Positions 16,657 through 24,809 of a stretch of 64,000 bases of DNA are shown here, piece by piece (position 1 is the stretch's first letter; each line of letters begins with the position of its first letter). The notes under the pieces are model-generated. The model was not told where the DNA came from and searched no databases. It saw nothing but the letters and a program-made list of their open reading frames with translations. The translations under genes and the position numbers were made by a program. This DNA is from an uncultured Latescibacterota bacterium (GTDB lineage Bacteria > Latescibacterota > UBA2968 > UBA8231): NCBI GenBank assembly GCA_951813615.1, contig OX638377.1, positions 4,552,599-4,616,598 of the forward strand. Direction: 5' to 3'.

Positions 16657-19600
16657 TTACTCCGTGGCGCCAGCTACTTCGAGAAGATTTACCAAATCTG
16701 GGCGACCACTTTTTTTAGCAAAGCTCAAGGCCGTATCGCCGTTGTTGTTTTGGGTGTTAATGTCGGCCCCGTTTCCGAGTAAGAGACTCACGATTTCAGT
16801 CTGGCCCCTCCGAGCCGCCCACATCAAGGCCGTCCAGCCGTCGTTATTTTGGGTGTTAATGTCGGCCCCGTTTCCGAGCAAGAGCCGCATCATCTCCACA
16901 TCGCCCTCCCGAGCCGCCCACATCAAAACCGTCGTGCCGTTGTCATCTCGGCCATTAATGTCGGCACCGTTTTCGAGTAAGAGACTCACCGCCTCCATAT
17001 CGCCCCCCCGAGCGGCGTTCCGAGCGGCGTCCATCAAGGCCGTCATACCGTAGTCATTTTGTGCGTGGAGGTCGGCTCCGTTGTCGAGCAAAAGACGCAC
17101 CACTTCCACATCACCCCCCTGAGCGGCATACATCAAGACCGTTGTGCCGTCGTTATTTTGTGCGTGAATGTCGGTGCCGTTTTCGAGCAAGAGCCGCACC
17201 ACCTCCACATCGCCCCCCAAAGCCGCCCACATCAACACCGTCCGGCCAGAGGCATCTTGGACGTGGAGGTCGGCCCCATTGTCGAGCAAGAGCCGCACCA
17301 CCTCCATATCGCCCCCCAAAGCCGCCCACATCAACACCGTCCGGCCAGAGGCATCTTGAACGTGGAGGTCGGCCCCATTGTCGAGCAAGAGCCGCACCAC
17401 CTCCATATCGCCCCCCAAAGCCGCCCACATCAACACCGTCCGGCCAGAGGCATCTTGGGCCTGCGCGCCTGCTTCCGCTATCCATTGTTCTACTAAGATG
17501 CGTATGACCTCGACACGGCCCCTATCAGCGGCCTCCATCAAGGCTGTCTTGCCGTTGTTATTCCGGGCGTGGAGGTCGGCCCCATTGTCGAGCAAAAGAC
17601 GCACCACCTCCACATCGCCCCCCCAAGCGGCACTCATCAAGACCGTAAAGCCGTAGTCATCTTTTTTATTTATGTCAGCTCCATTGTCGAGCAAAAGACG
17701 CACCACTTCCACACCACCCTCCGCACTGGAGTACACCGTATCAGCGGCATACATCAAGGCCGTCCTGCCCCTGTCATTTTGGGCGTGGAGATCGGCCCCA
17801 TTGTCGAGCAAGAGACGAACCACCTCTACATGGCCTCTCCAAGCGGCCTTCATCAAGGCCGTCCAGCCGAAGTTATTTTGGGCGTGGAGGTCAGCGCCGT
17901 TTTCAAGCAAGAAGCGCACTACCTCCACATCGCCCCCCAAAGCCGCCCACATCAAGGCCGTATCGCCGATGTTATTCCGGGCGTGGGGGTCGGCACCGTT
18001 GTCAAGCAAGAGCCGCACCACCTCTACATGGCCCCTCTGAGCGGCGTCCATCAAGGCCGGCCGGCCGGAGGCATCTTGGGCGTGGAGGTCGGCCCCGTTT
18101 TCGAGCAAGAGACGCACCACCTTCACATCGCCCCCCAAAGCCGCCCACATCAATACCGTCCGGCCGTTGTTATTCCGGGCGTGGATATCGGCACCGTTGT
18201 CGACCAAGAAACGCACGAACTCGACATCGCCCCCAAAAGCGGCATACATCAATACCGTCGTGCCGGAGGCATCTTGGGCGTGGAGGTCGGAACCATCGTT
18301 TTCGAGCAAGAGTCGCACCACCTCCACATCGCCCCCAAAAGCCGCCCACATCAAAATCGTCCGGCCAGAGGCATCTTGAGCGTGGAGGTCGGCACCATTG
18401 TCGAGCAAAAGACGCACCACCTCAATGTGGCCCCCCCAAGCGGCATACATCAAAACCGTCCTATCGTCGTTATTTTGAGCGTGGAGGTCGGCCCCGTTTT
18501 CGAGCAAGAGACGCACCACCTTCACATCGCCCCCCAAAGCCGCCCACATCAATACCGTCGTGCCGTCGGCATCTTGGGCCTGCGCGTCTGCTTCCGCTAC
18601 CCACTGTTCTACTAAGATGCGTACGACCTCGACATGGCTTTCCAAAGCAGCCACGTTCAAGGCCGTAAAGCCGTATTCATCTTGGGAGTGGAGGTCCATC
18701 CCAGCCGCAATAAACAGCCGTACCGCAGATACATCCCCCGCGCGGATGCGCTCCAAAAAGGATGCCGGTGTATAGGCGATCCCCTGCTCATCTAGCGCAC
18801 TACGAGCTTCCTCAGGAGTCAGAGAGTCAGCATCGGATACGGCTTGGCCGATCCCCGCTGGCAACGCGGGATCCAACGGATTGACGCTGTACGTCCCAAT
18901 CAGATAGGCATCGGCAAAGTCGATGTCGCCATCAGCATCTACATCGCCGAGGGAAATGTTGGGGATATGAGCCGCCAGGGTCGAAGGATCGACGCTATAC
19001 ATCGCCACGAACAGCGCATCGACAATATCGACGCGACCGTCGCCGTTGACATCCCCTAAGAGACCGCCTGCGACCACCTTCAGCCGACCGGACAGGCCGC
19101 GCTCTTCCACTACAATATCCACCGGAGCCATCCCGTCTCGGATCTGGAAGGCGGGATCCACATAGGCGGCCATGTCCGAACCCCAAACAGCCAATCCATA
19201 CGTCTGATCTTGGGTAGCCGGTGCCGACCTAGACGGCCTACTCGACACGCCGCTGCTGACCCCGGCCTGCCCATCAATCAGCACCATCCGCCGACTCATC
19301 GTCATCCCACCGCTACTGAGTCGGTAGATATACACCCCTGCCCCGACCGCACGTCCGGTCGCATCCGTGCCATCCCATCGCGCCGTGTGCGCACCCGCCG
19401 ACCGTTCACCATCGACTAACCGGGTCAAGCGCTGTCCCAGCATATTGAATACTTCCAGTCGTACATGGCCAGCCGCCGGCAGTTGATAGGGAATGAGAGT
19501 GGAAGGATTGAACGGATTGGGATAATTCTGCCCCAAGGCAAAGTCGGCCGGCAGAGCTGCATTCCTTCCTCCAGACAGTGCTGGCAGCGAAAGCGCAAAA

Positions 19601-19782
19601 TAGCCGGTCGCATCCGTCGTCGTGCCGACGGATTGGCGCAAGTCGGTCAGATCGAACAGCCGCACCTGCACTCCGGCGGCTGGCAACCCGGACGCAAGAT
19701 GCACCCGGCCCTCTACCAGCGGCTCCGCGCCGACGCGAATGCTTAACACGAGACCGATAAAACAGGCGATGAAAAGCAGCAT
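16657..19782 (-). CDS. Secreted ankyrin-repeat protein with FlgD-like and dockerin domains (copy 2)
   Basis: Paralogue of the protein at 12433-15558 and of exactly the same length (1041 residues), though the ankyrin repeats are not colinear. Signal peptide 1-19, QNYPNPFNPST near 85-95, the FlgD-like domain, two dockerin loops (GDVNGDGRVDIVDALFVAMY and DVDADGDIDFADAYLIGTY), then about 21 ankyrin repeats such as DASGRTVLMWAALGGDMEVV. Three neighbouring repeats are almost identical in DNA (17222-17458), which points to recent unequal recombination or slippage. It lies 91 bases downstream of the permease at 19874-22249 and may be cotranscribed with it. Function probably in protein-protein binding outside the cytoplasm. 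Confidence 0.88.
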   Translation of the reverse strand: MLLFIACFIGLVLSIRVGAEPLVEGRVHLASGLPAAGVQVRLFDLTDLRQSVGTTTDATGYFALSLPALSGGRNAALPADFALGQNYPNPFNPSTLIPYQLPAAGHVRLEVFNMLGQRLTRLVDGERSAGAHTARWDGTDATGRAVGAGVYIYRLSSGGMTMSRRMVLIDGQAGVSSGVSSRPSRSAPATQDQTYGLAVWGSDMAAYVDPAFQIRDGMAPVDIVVEERGLSGRLKVVAGGLLGDVNGDGRVDIVDALFVAMYSVDPSTLAAHIPNISLGDVDADGDIDFADAYLIGTYSVNPLDPALPAGIGQAVSDADSLTPEEARSALDEQGIAYTPASFLERIRAGDVSAVRLFIAAGMDLHSQDEYGFTALNVAALESHVEVVRILVEQWVAEADAQAQDADGTTVLMWAALGGDVKVVRLLLENGADLHAQNNDDRTVLMYAAWGGHIEVVRLLLDNGADLHAQDASGRTILMWAAFGGDVEVVRLLLENDGSDLHAQDASGTTVLMYAAFGGDVEFVRFLVDNGADIHARNNNGRTVLMWAALGGDVKVVRLLLENGADLHAQDASGRPALMDAAQRGHVEVVRLLLDNGADPHARNNIGDTALMWAALGGDVEVVRFLLENGADLHAQNNFGWTALMKAAWRGHVEVVRLLLDNGADLHAQNDRGRTALMYAADTVYSSAEGGVEVVRLLLDNGADINKKDDYGFTVLMSAAWGGDVEVVRLLLDNGADLHARNNNGKTALMEAADRGRVEVIRILVEQWIAEAGAQAQDASGRTVLMWAALGGDMEVVRLLLDNGADLHVQDASGRTVLMWAALGGDMEVVRLLLDNGADLHVQDASGRTVLMWAALGGDVEVVRLLLENGTDIHAQNNDGTTVLMYAAQGGDVEVVRLLLDNGADLHAQNDYGMTALMDAARNAARGGDMEAVSLLLENGADINGRDDNGTTVLMWAAREGDVEMMRLLLGNGADINTQNNDGWTALMWAARRGQTEIVSLLLGNGADINTQNNNGDTALSFAKKSGRPDLVNLLEVAGATE
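17222..17458 (-). repeat. 99-bp near-identical tandem repeats inside ankyrin gene 2
   Basis: Units begin at 17222, 17321 and 17420 with a 99-bp period, each coding one 33-residue ankyrin repeat. Units one and two differ at very few positions (for example TTGGACGTGG against TTGAACGTGG). The third runs into a divergent repeat after about 38 bases. Confidence 0.85.
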
Positions 19783-19873
19783 GAGGTCAACTCCTTTAGC
19801 TATCCTATGGATGTTGGATTTGAGAGTTCAGGACTGTTAGTACCTTGCAGTATGCGTTCGTTCTTCCACATGA

Positions 19874-22249
19874 TTACTCATAGCGCAGCGCTTCCACCGG
19901 ATCGATCCGACTCGTCCTGATGGCATGGTACGCGACACTCACCCAAGCGGCGACTAATGCGGCTGCAACCGCCGCGACGAACGGACCGGCACCGACCTCG
20001 GCGCGCTCGCTGAACTGCTCCATCCACCCAGCCATGCCAAAGTAGGCGATCGGGCAGGCGAGCAAGCTGGCCACTAGCACCAAACGCGTAAGCTCTCCGG
20101 CGAGGAGGCGGCCGATCTCTACCCCACTAGCACCCAATGCCTTGCGCACGCCGAACTCCATGCGCCGGCGCTGTGCGGCAAAGGAAGCGAGACCGAACAT
20201 CCCCACGCAGGCGACGAGCAGAGACAGCCCGCCGAAGCCAGCGAACAGCGTCCCGAGTCTTTCATCCTTTCGGTACATGGCGGCAAAGCGGTCGTCGAGC
20301 AGGGAATACTCAAAGGGGTGGACGGGATCTAACTCTGCCATCACCGCCTCGACTTGCTGCACGACGGGCTGGAGGGAATGGGCGCGGAAGCGAATGAGCA
20401 GGTAGTTGTGCCACGGCCATAGCTGCATGACGACCGGTTGGATGCCCCGCCGCAGAGAGCCTGAGTGAAAGTCCTCAACCACGCCGACGACCGTGCCTTC
20501 AGGTGAGACGCCCGTTCCCCCGGCTTGCCCAATCGCCAAAGTCTGGCCAATGGCAGCCTCCGCAGACTCCCATCCCAGCGCCTGCACCGCGGCCTGCGAG
20601 AGGACGAAGTACCCGTTGCGCGGCTCCATGTTCTCAGTAAATCCCTCTCCCGCTGCCAAGGTCATACCGAGCGTTTCCGTCGCGCCAGCATCGACCCACA
20701 GCAAATCGACGCTCACGGGATCTGCCTCCGCACTGTGCGGCTGGATGCTGCTTCTGCCCACTGGCCCTGCCGGGAACAAAGCGGCCGCGCTCACCGAGGA
20801 GATCTCCGGTAGCTGGCCCAACCGCTCCTTCACCGCCTGCGGGTCGCTCCGCATCGGCTGGCTGCGAATCGGCACGACCAAAACCTGTTCGGTTTCGATA
20901 CCAAGCTCCGCGTTCTCGATAAAGGCCAATTGCTGCTGAGCAATCGCCGTTGCACAGAGCAGCCCCACGGAGACGACGAACTGCGCCGTCACCATACCTA
21001 GGCGACCCCTTCTGCTGCCGACGGCCCCACTCCCTTCCAAGGCCCGCACCGGCGCGATCCGGGCAAGGCAAAAGGCGGGGTAGCCGCCCGACAGGACCAC
21101 CGCCAGGAGAAAGATCGACGCCATCAAAGCCAGCACCTGCGGATTGGAGTACGCCACGGCAATCTCCATCCCGCCGAAGCGCGTCACGTGTGGAGCCAAG
21201 GTGTCCGCCAAGGCCACGGCAATAGCAAAGGCCAAGGAGGTCACCACGGCCGATTCGATCAGGAATTGCCGCGCCAGTTGGCTGCGACCTGCGCCCATCG
21301 ACAGCCGCAGCCCAATCTCGCGCACTCGCTGTACGGCTAAGGCGGTCCCCAGATTGGCATAGTTGAGGCAGGCGACGAGCAGGACCAAGCACGCGACCGT
21401 CGCCAAGATGATCACCTCGCGGATGTCTCCACCCCCTGCGATACCCAAATCCTCCCGCGAATAGAGGTGAATCCGCTGGAGCGCCTGTAGCTCCCAATGG
21501 CCGCGATCGTCAACGCCGAAGTGTTCTTGCCGCAGTTGGTCGAGCAGACCGCTCAACGAATGCTGCTCAACGCCGGGACGCAGCAGCAGATACGTGCGGT
21601 ACATGCTGCGCCGCCAGTCGTTCACCACGCTAGACCCCAGCCAGCGTTCCACCGTGGCAAAGGAGGCGAGGAACTCGATCCGCAGGTGCGATTGCTCGGG
21701 CAGGTCGCGCAGAATCCCGGTCACCTTCAAGTCGAGGTGATCCTTGAAGCGAATGACTTGCCCCATGGGGTCGGCGTCGCCGAACAGCTTGCGCGCCGCA
21801 GACTCGGAGAGGAGGACGGTAAAAGGCTGGGCAAGCGCCGTAGCGGCATCGCCAGCAACCAAGGGCAGGGTGAAGACCTTCAGAATCTTCGGATCGGCGA
21901 AGAGAAAGGCATCCTCGTAGAAACGCTTCTCCCCGTGGCTGACGAGCGGCAGTGGGTTGTCCACGTTTAGCATGCGCACTACGGCTTCCACCTCGGTCGC
22001 TTCGCGCTGAAGGCTGGTGCCGAGGACGGCAGGCGTCGTCAGGCGGGCAGCTTTCTCTCCCTCGGTGACGACTCGGTAGATGCGCTCGCCGTGCTCGTGA
22101 AAGCGGTCGGTCTCCAGTTGGCCGAGAACCCAGATGGCCATGAGCATACAGCCCGCGAGCCCAACCGCTAGGCCGCCGACATTGGTCAGCGCGTAGAATC
22201 GATGGCGGGTCAGGTGGCGGGCAGCGATGTGCAGGTAGCTCTTGAGCAT
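19874..22249 (-). CDS. ABC transporter permease, FtsX/MacB type
   Basis: A 791-residue inner-membrane permease. N-terminal helix ALTNVGGLAVGLAGCMLMAIWVLG, a periplasmic domain with ESAARKLFGDADPMG (the family motif that follows VVLS), an FtsX helix block (ATVACLVLLVACLNYANLGTA), IGLRLSMGAGRSQL coupling region, a second periplasmic domain and final FtsX helices ending RTSRIDPVEALRYE. Ribosome site AGGAG precedes ATG 22249. It differs from the two neighbours at 22276 and 24810, so it is an older paralogue. It belongs to the operon-like series with gaps of 26-42 bases. Confidence 0.88.
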   Translation of the reverse strand: MLKSYLHIAARHLTRHRFYALTNVGGLAVGLAGCMLMAIWVLGQLETDRFHEHGERIYRVVTEGEKAARLTTPAVLGTSLQREATEVEAVVRMLNVDNPLPLVSHGEKRFYEDAFLFADPKILKVFTLPLVAGDAATALAQPFTVLLSESAARKLFGDADPMGQVIRFKDHLDLKVTGILRDLPEQSHLRIEFLASFATVERWLGSSVVNDWRRSMYRTYLLLRPGVEQHSLSGLLDQLRQEHFGVDDRGHWELQALQRIHLYSREDLGIAGGGDIREVIILATVACLVLLVACLNYANLGTALAVQRVREIGLRLSMGAGRSQLARQFLIESAVVTSLAFAIAVALADTLAPHVTRFGGMEIAVAYSNPQVLALMASIFLLAVVLSGGYPAFCLARIAPVRALEGSGAVGSRRGRLGMVTAQFVVSVGLLCATAIAQQQLAFIENAELGIETEQVLVVPIRSQPMRSDPQAVKERLGQLPEISSVSAAALFPAGPVGRSSIQPHSAEADPVSVDLLWVDAGATETLGMTLAAGEGFTENMEPRNGYFVLSQAAVQALGWESAEAAIGQTLAIGQAGGTGVSPEGTVVGVVEDFHSGSLRRGIQPVVMQLWPWHNYLLIRFRAHSLQPVVQQVEAVMAELDPVHPFEYSLLDDRFAAMYRKDERLGTLFAGFGGLSLLVACVGMFGLASFAAQRRRMEFGVRKALGASGVEIGRLLAGELTRLVLVASLLACPIAYFGMAGWMEQFSERAEVGAGPFVAAVAAALVAAWVSVAYHAIRTSRIDPVEALRYE

Positions 22250-22275
22250 GATCTACTCCTAGCGAGGACGTCCAT

Positions 22276-24768
22276 TCATTCGTAGCGCAGCGCTTCTACC
22301 GGATCGGCCTTGGCAGCTTTGTACGCCTGATGGCCGGAACTGAGCAAAACCGCGACGAGCGCAATCGCAGCACCAGCGGCAAAATGCCACGCCGCTAAGT
22401 CAATGCGGAAGGCAAAGCCGTTCAGCCAGCCGCGCATCCACCACCACGACAGAGGCCACGCCACAAGCGAGCCAATCAGAGCGAGGCAGGCAAACTCGCG
22501 GGTTATCAGCGTAGTGAGCCCGAGGACGCTGGCACCGAGGGCCTTGCGAATGCCGATCTCCTTAGTGCGGCGACCCGCAGCGAGGGCAGTAAGCGCAAAG
22601 GCACCGAGAGCGGAGATGAACACCGCGCCGACCGCAGCCCACGTGATGAGCCGACGCCAGCGCAACTCGTCGCGGTAGGCTGCTTCCATATCCTGCTGCA
22701 GGAAGGAGAAGTGGAAGTCTTCGTCGCTAATGATGCTGTCCCACGTCTCCTGCATGTACTGGACGACTTCTTGCATATCCCCCGGTTTCACGCGCACGAA
22801 CATGAGATCGGGAACGCCATAATCGGGGGTGAGCAACAGCAGGCCCGGAGGGAAGTCCTCGTATCCTGACTCAAAGGTGAAGTCCTTGACTACGCCGATG
22901 ATGCGCGCTCCAGTCCCGATCCCGCTTCTGCCACCTATCGGATGGCGCTCCGAACCCGACACCGAGACGATATCGATCGTCTCACCGATTGGATCGGCGA
23001 ATCCGAGGCGCACCGCTGCGCTCTCGGAGATAACCACAAGGTTATCCTTGTCTCCTTGGTCCAGCGAGAAATCCCGGCCATGTATCAACTCCAAGTTCAG
23101 GGTCTCGACAAAGTTGTGGTCCACCTCGTAAGGAAGGATGCTTGCTTCCCTGCCGCTCTCCGTCACTGCCCAGAATCTCCCGCTGAAGCGTCCAAGTTCC
23201 AAGAAATCTTCATAGTCTTCATCCATTAGGGAGATCGAGGCGAGGCGACTGTGCTGCAAAAAGGCATCCACGAGAGAATTCAGACGATTCATAGGGCCGA
23301 TAGAGTCCGTATCCACTAAGATGACGCGCTCCTGATCGGTGTGCCGAGTCATTAAGTGCTCTAGCTGGTGATACATGACCAAGGTGCTGGTGATCAACCC
23401 CACGGAAATGGCCAACTGCACACTGACGAGCACGCGGCTGAGCCGAGTAACTCCAGTTATGGACACGTTGCGCCGAATCGCGTTCAGGGGCGTCAGACGG
23501 GAGAGCACGAGCGCCGGATACCAACCGGCCCCCAAGCTGACCAGCAGCAGCAGCGCTCCTAATGCACCCAGCATACTCGGCTCGCTCAAACCGAGCGATA
23601 GCTCCTGCGAAAAGGTGGCGTTGAACGCCGGCAGCAGCAGCGCCGCCAACGCACACCCGGCACCCAACCCGACCACAGACAACACCACTGCCTCGCCGAT
23701 GAACTGGCGCATCAACTGCCCGTGTCCGGCACCTGCCGCCTTGCGCACACCAATCTCGGCCGCTCGCAGCGAGGCCCGTCCAATGGCCAGATTGACAAAG
23801 TTGATGCACCCCATCAACAAAACCGTCAAGGCGATACTGACGAGCACGTACGAGATGAACGGATCCCTCGACTCTACTACACCGTGCCCGATCCAGAAAT
23901 TCATTAGGCCAGTATCCGAGTGCAGATCGGTCAGAGGCTGCAACCGAAACCAAGAGAAATCCTCCGGAAGGTCTTCCGGGATCTCCCCTCCATCCCTCTG
24001 GGCCATGTCCCGCGTGATTTGCACGAAGGCCGGCGCTAGGTCAGCCGGGTCTGCGTCGAACGCAAGTAGGACGTATGCGTTGCACGAGCCGTCCCACTCA
24101 TTGGGGAGCTTGTGGAATAAGAATTCCGTGTTTTCAAACGGCAGCAGCATGTTGAACTGAATTGACGACGCGTGCGGAACCGGCGCGGCTACTCCGGTGA
24201 TGGTGAAGTCCTCGACATCCGACCTCGTCCCCCTCATCGTCAAGTTCTGCCCCAGCGGGTCGACGTCGCCAAACAGGCGTTGAGCCATCTCGTAGCTCAG
24301 CACGACGGAGTTGCGCTCGGCCAGCGCCGTGGCCGCGTCCCCTAGCAAAAGTGGGAAGTCGAAGACCTCGAAGAATGCAGGATCGACGGCGAGGAATTCC
24401 TCTTCGGACGAACTTCCTGCAAAGGTCATTCGCACAACGCGCCTCTTTCTTTCGTTCCCATCCCCCGCACTGAGGCGCACCGTGCGCTCCACGTGCGGAG
24501 CGAGAGCCTCCAGCTCGGGCGCAAAAGCAAAGTCAATCACGTCGGCTATGCGCATCAGCCCCTCTTCCGAACCCATGGCCTCGACATAAACGCGATAAAT
24601 CCGGTCCGCTTTGCTGTGGAAGCGATCAAACGACCACTCCTGAGAAGCAAAGCGCCAAGCGAGCAGGCAAAATGCTATGCCTAGGCTCAGCCCGGCGAGG
24701 TTAATCGCCGTGTGCAGGCGATGGCGCATCAGATTGCGCCAAGCGATGGTCAGATTGTTACGAAGCAT
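22276..24768 (-). CDS. ABC transporter permease, FtsX/MacB type (paralogue pair, member 1)
   Basis: An 830-residue permease with the double MacB_PCD-FtsX layout: first helix LHTAINLAGLSLGIAFCLLAW, periplasmic domain with YEMAQRLFGDVDPLGQ, helix block VSIALTVLLMGCINFVNLAIG, coupling segment IGVRKAAGAGHGQL, second half and C-terminus KADPVEALRYE. It is a close paralogue of 24810-27269. The 3' parts of the two genes are nearly identical in DNA for several hundred bases, whereas middle parts have diverged, which suggests gene conversion. The gene starts 26 bases upstream of the 19874-22249 gene's start, in the same operon. Confidence 0.88.
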   Translation of the reverse strand: MLRNNLTIAWRNLMRHRLHTAINLAGLSLGIAFCLLAWRFASQEWSFDRFHSKADRIYRVYVEAMGSEEGLMRIADVIDFAFAPELEALAPHVERTVRLSAGDGNERKRRVVRMTFAGSSSEEEFLAVDPAFFEVFDFPLLLGDAATALAERNSVVLSYEMAQRLFGDVDPLGQNLTMRGTRSDVEDFTITGVAAPVPHASSIQFNMLLPFENTEFLFHKLPNEWDGSCNAYVLLAFDADPADLAPAFVQITRDMAQRDGGEIPEDLPEDFSWFRLQPLTDLHSDTGLMNFWIGHGVVESRDPFISYVLVSIALTVLLMGCINFVNLAIGRASLRAAEIGVRKAAGAGHGQLMRQFIGEAVVLSVVGLGAGCALAALLLPAFNATFSQELSLGLSEPSMLGALGALLLLVSLGAGWYPALVLSRLTPLNAIRRNVSITGVTRLSRVLVSVQLAISVGLITSTLVMYHQLEHLMTRHTDQERVILVDTDSIGPMNRLNSLVDAFLQHSRLASISLMDEDYEDFLELGRFSGRFWAVTESGREASILPYEVDHNFVETLNLELIHGRDFSLDQGDKDNLVVISESAAVRLGFADPIGETIDIVSVSGSERHPIGGRSGIGTGARIIGVVKDFTFESGYEDFPPGLLLLTPDYGVPDLMFVRVKPGDMQEVVQYMQETWDSIISDEDFHFSFLQQDMEAAYRDELRWRRLITWAAVGAVFISALGAFALTALAAGRRTKEIGIRKALGASVLGLTTLITREFACLALIGSLVAWPLSWWWMRGWLNGFAFRIDLAAWHFAAGAAIALVAVLLSSGHQAYKAAKADPVEALRYE

Positions 24769-24809
24769 GGTTAATACCTTCTTCTATCATAGGCTTGTAG
24801 GGAATCTCT

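Larger units (their letters stand above)
16630..19822 (-). repeat. Duplicated ankyrin-gene unit (second copy of 12411-15597)
   Basis: The unit matches 12411-15597 over gene and flanks. Both copies share the downstream flank TCCGGCTTTTCTTGGGCCGT and the upstream flank GAGGTCAACTCCTTTAGCTA followed by the ATGGATGTTGGATT segment. The N-terminal 340 codons are highly similar, and the ankyrin part is shuffled. The copies are in direct orientation, separated by the IS5 element and about 100 bases. Confidence 0.85.

Noticed and set aside
17061..18600. CRISPR-like regular repeats
   Set aside because: The 99-bp period codes for ankyrin repeats, the units differ gradually, there are no unique spacers and no cas genes.
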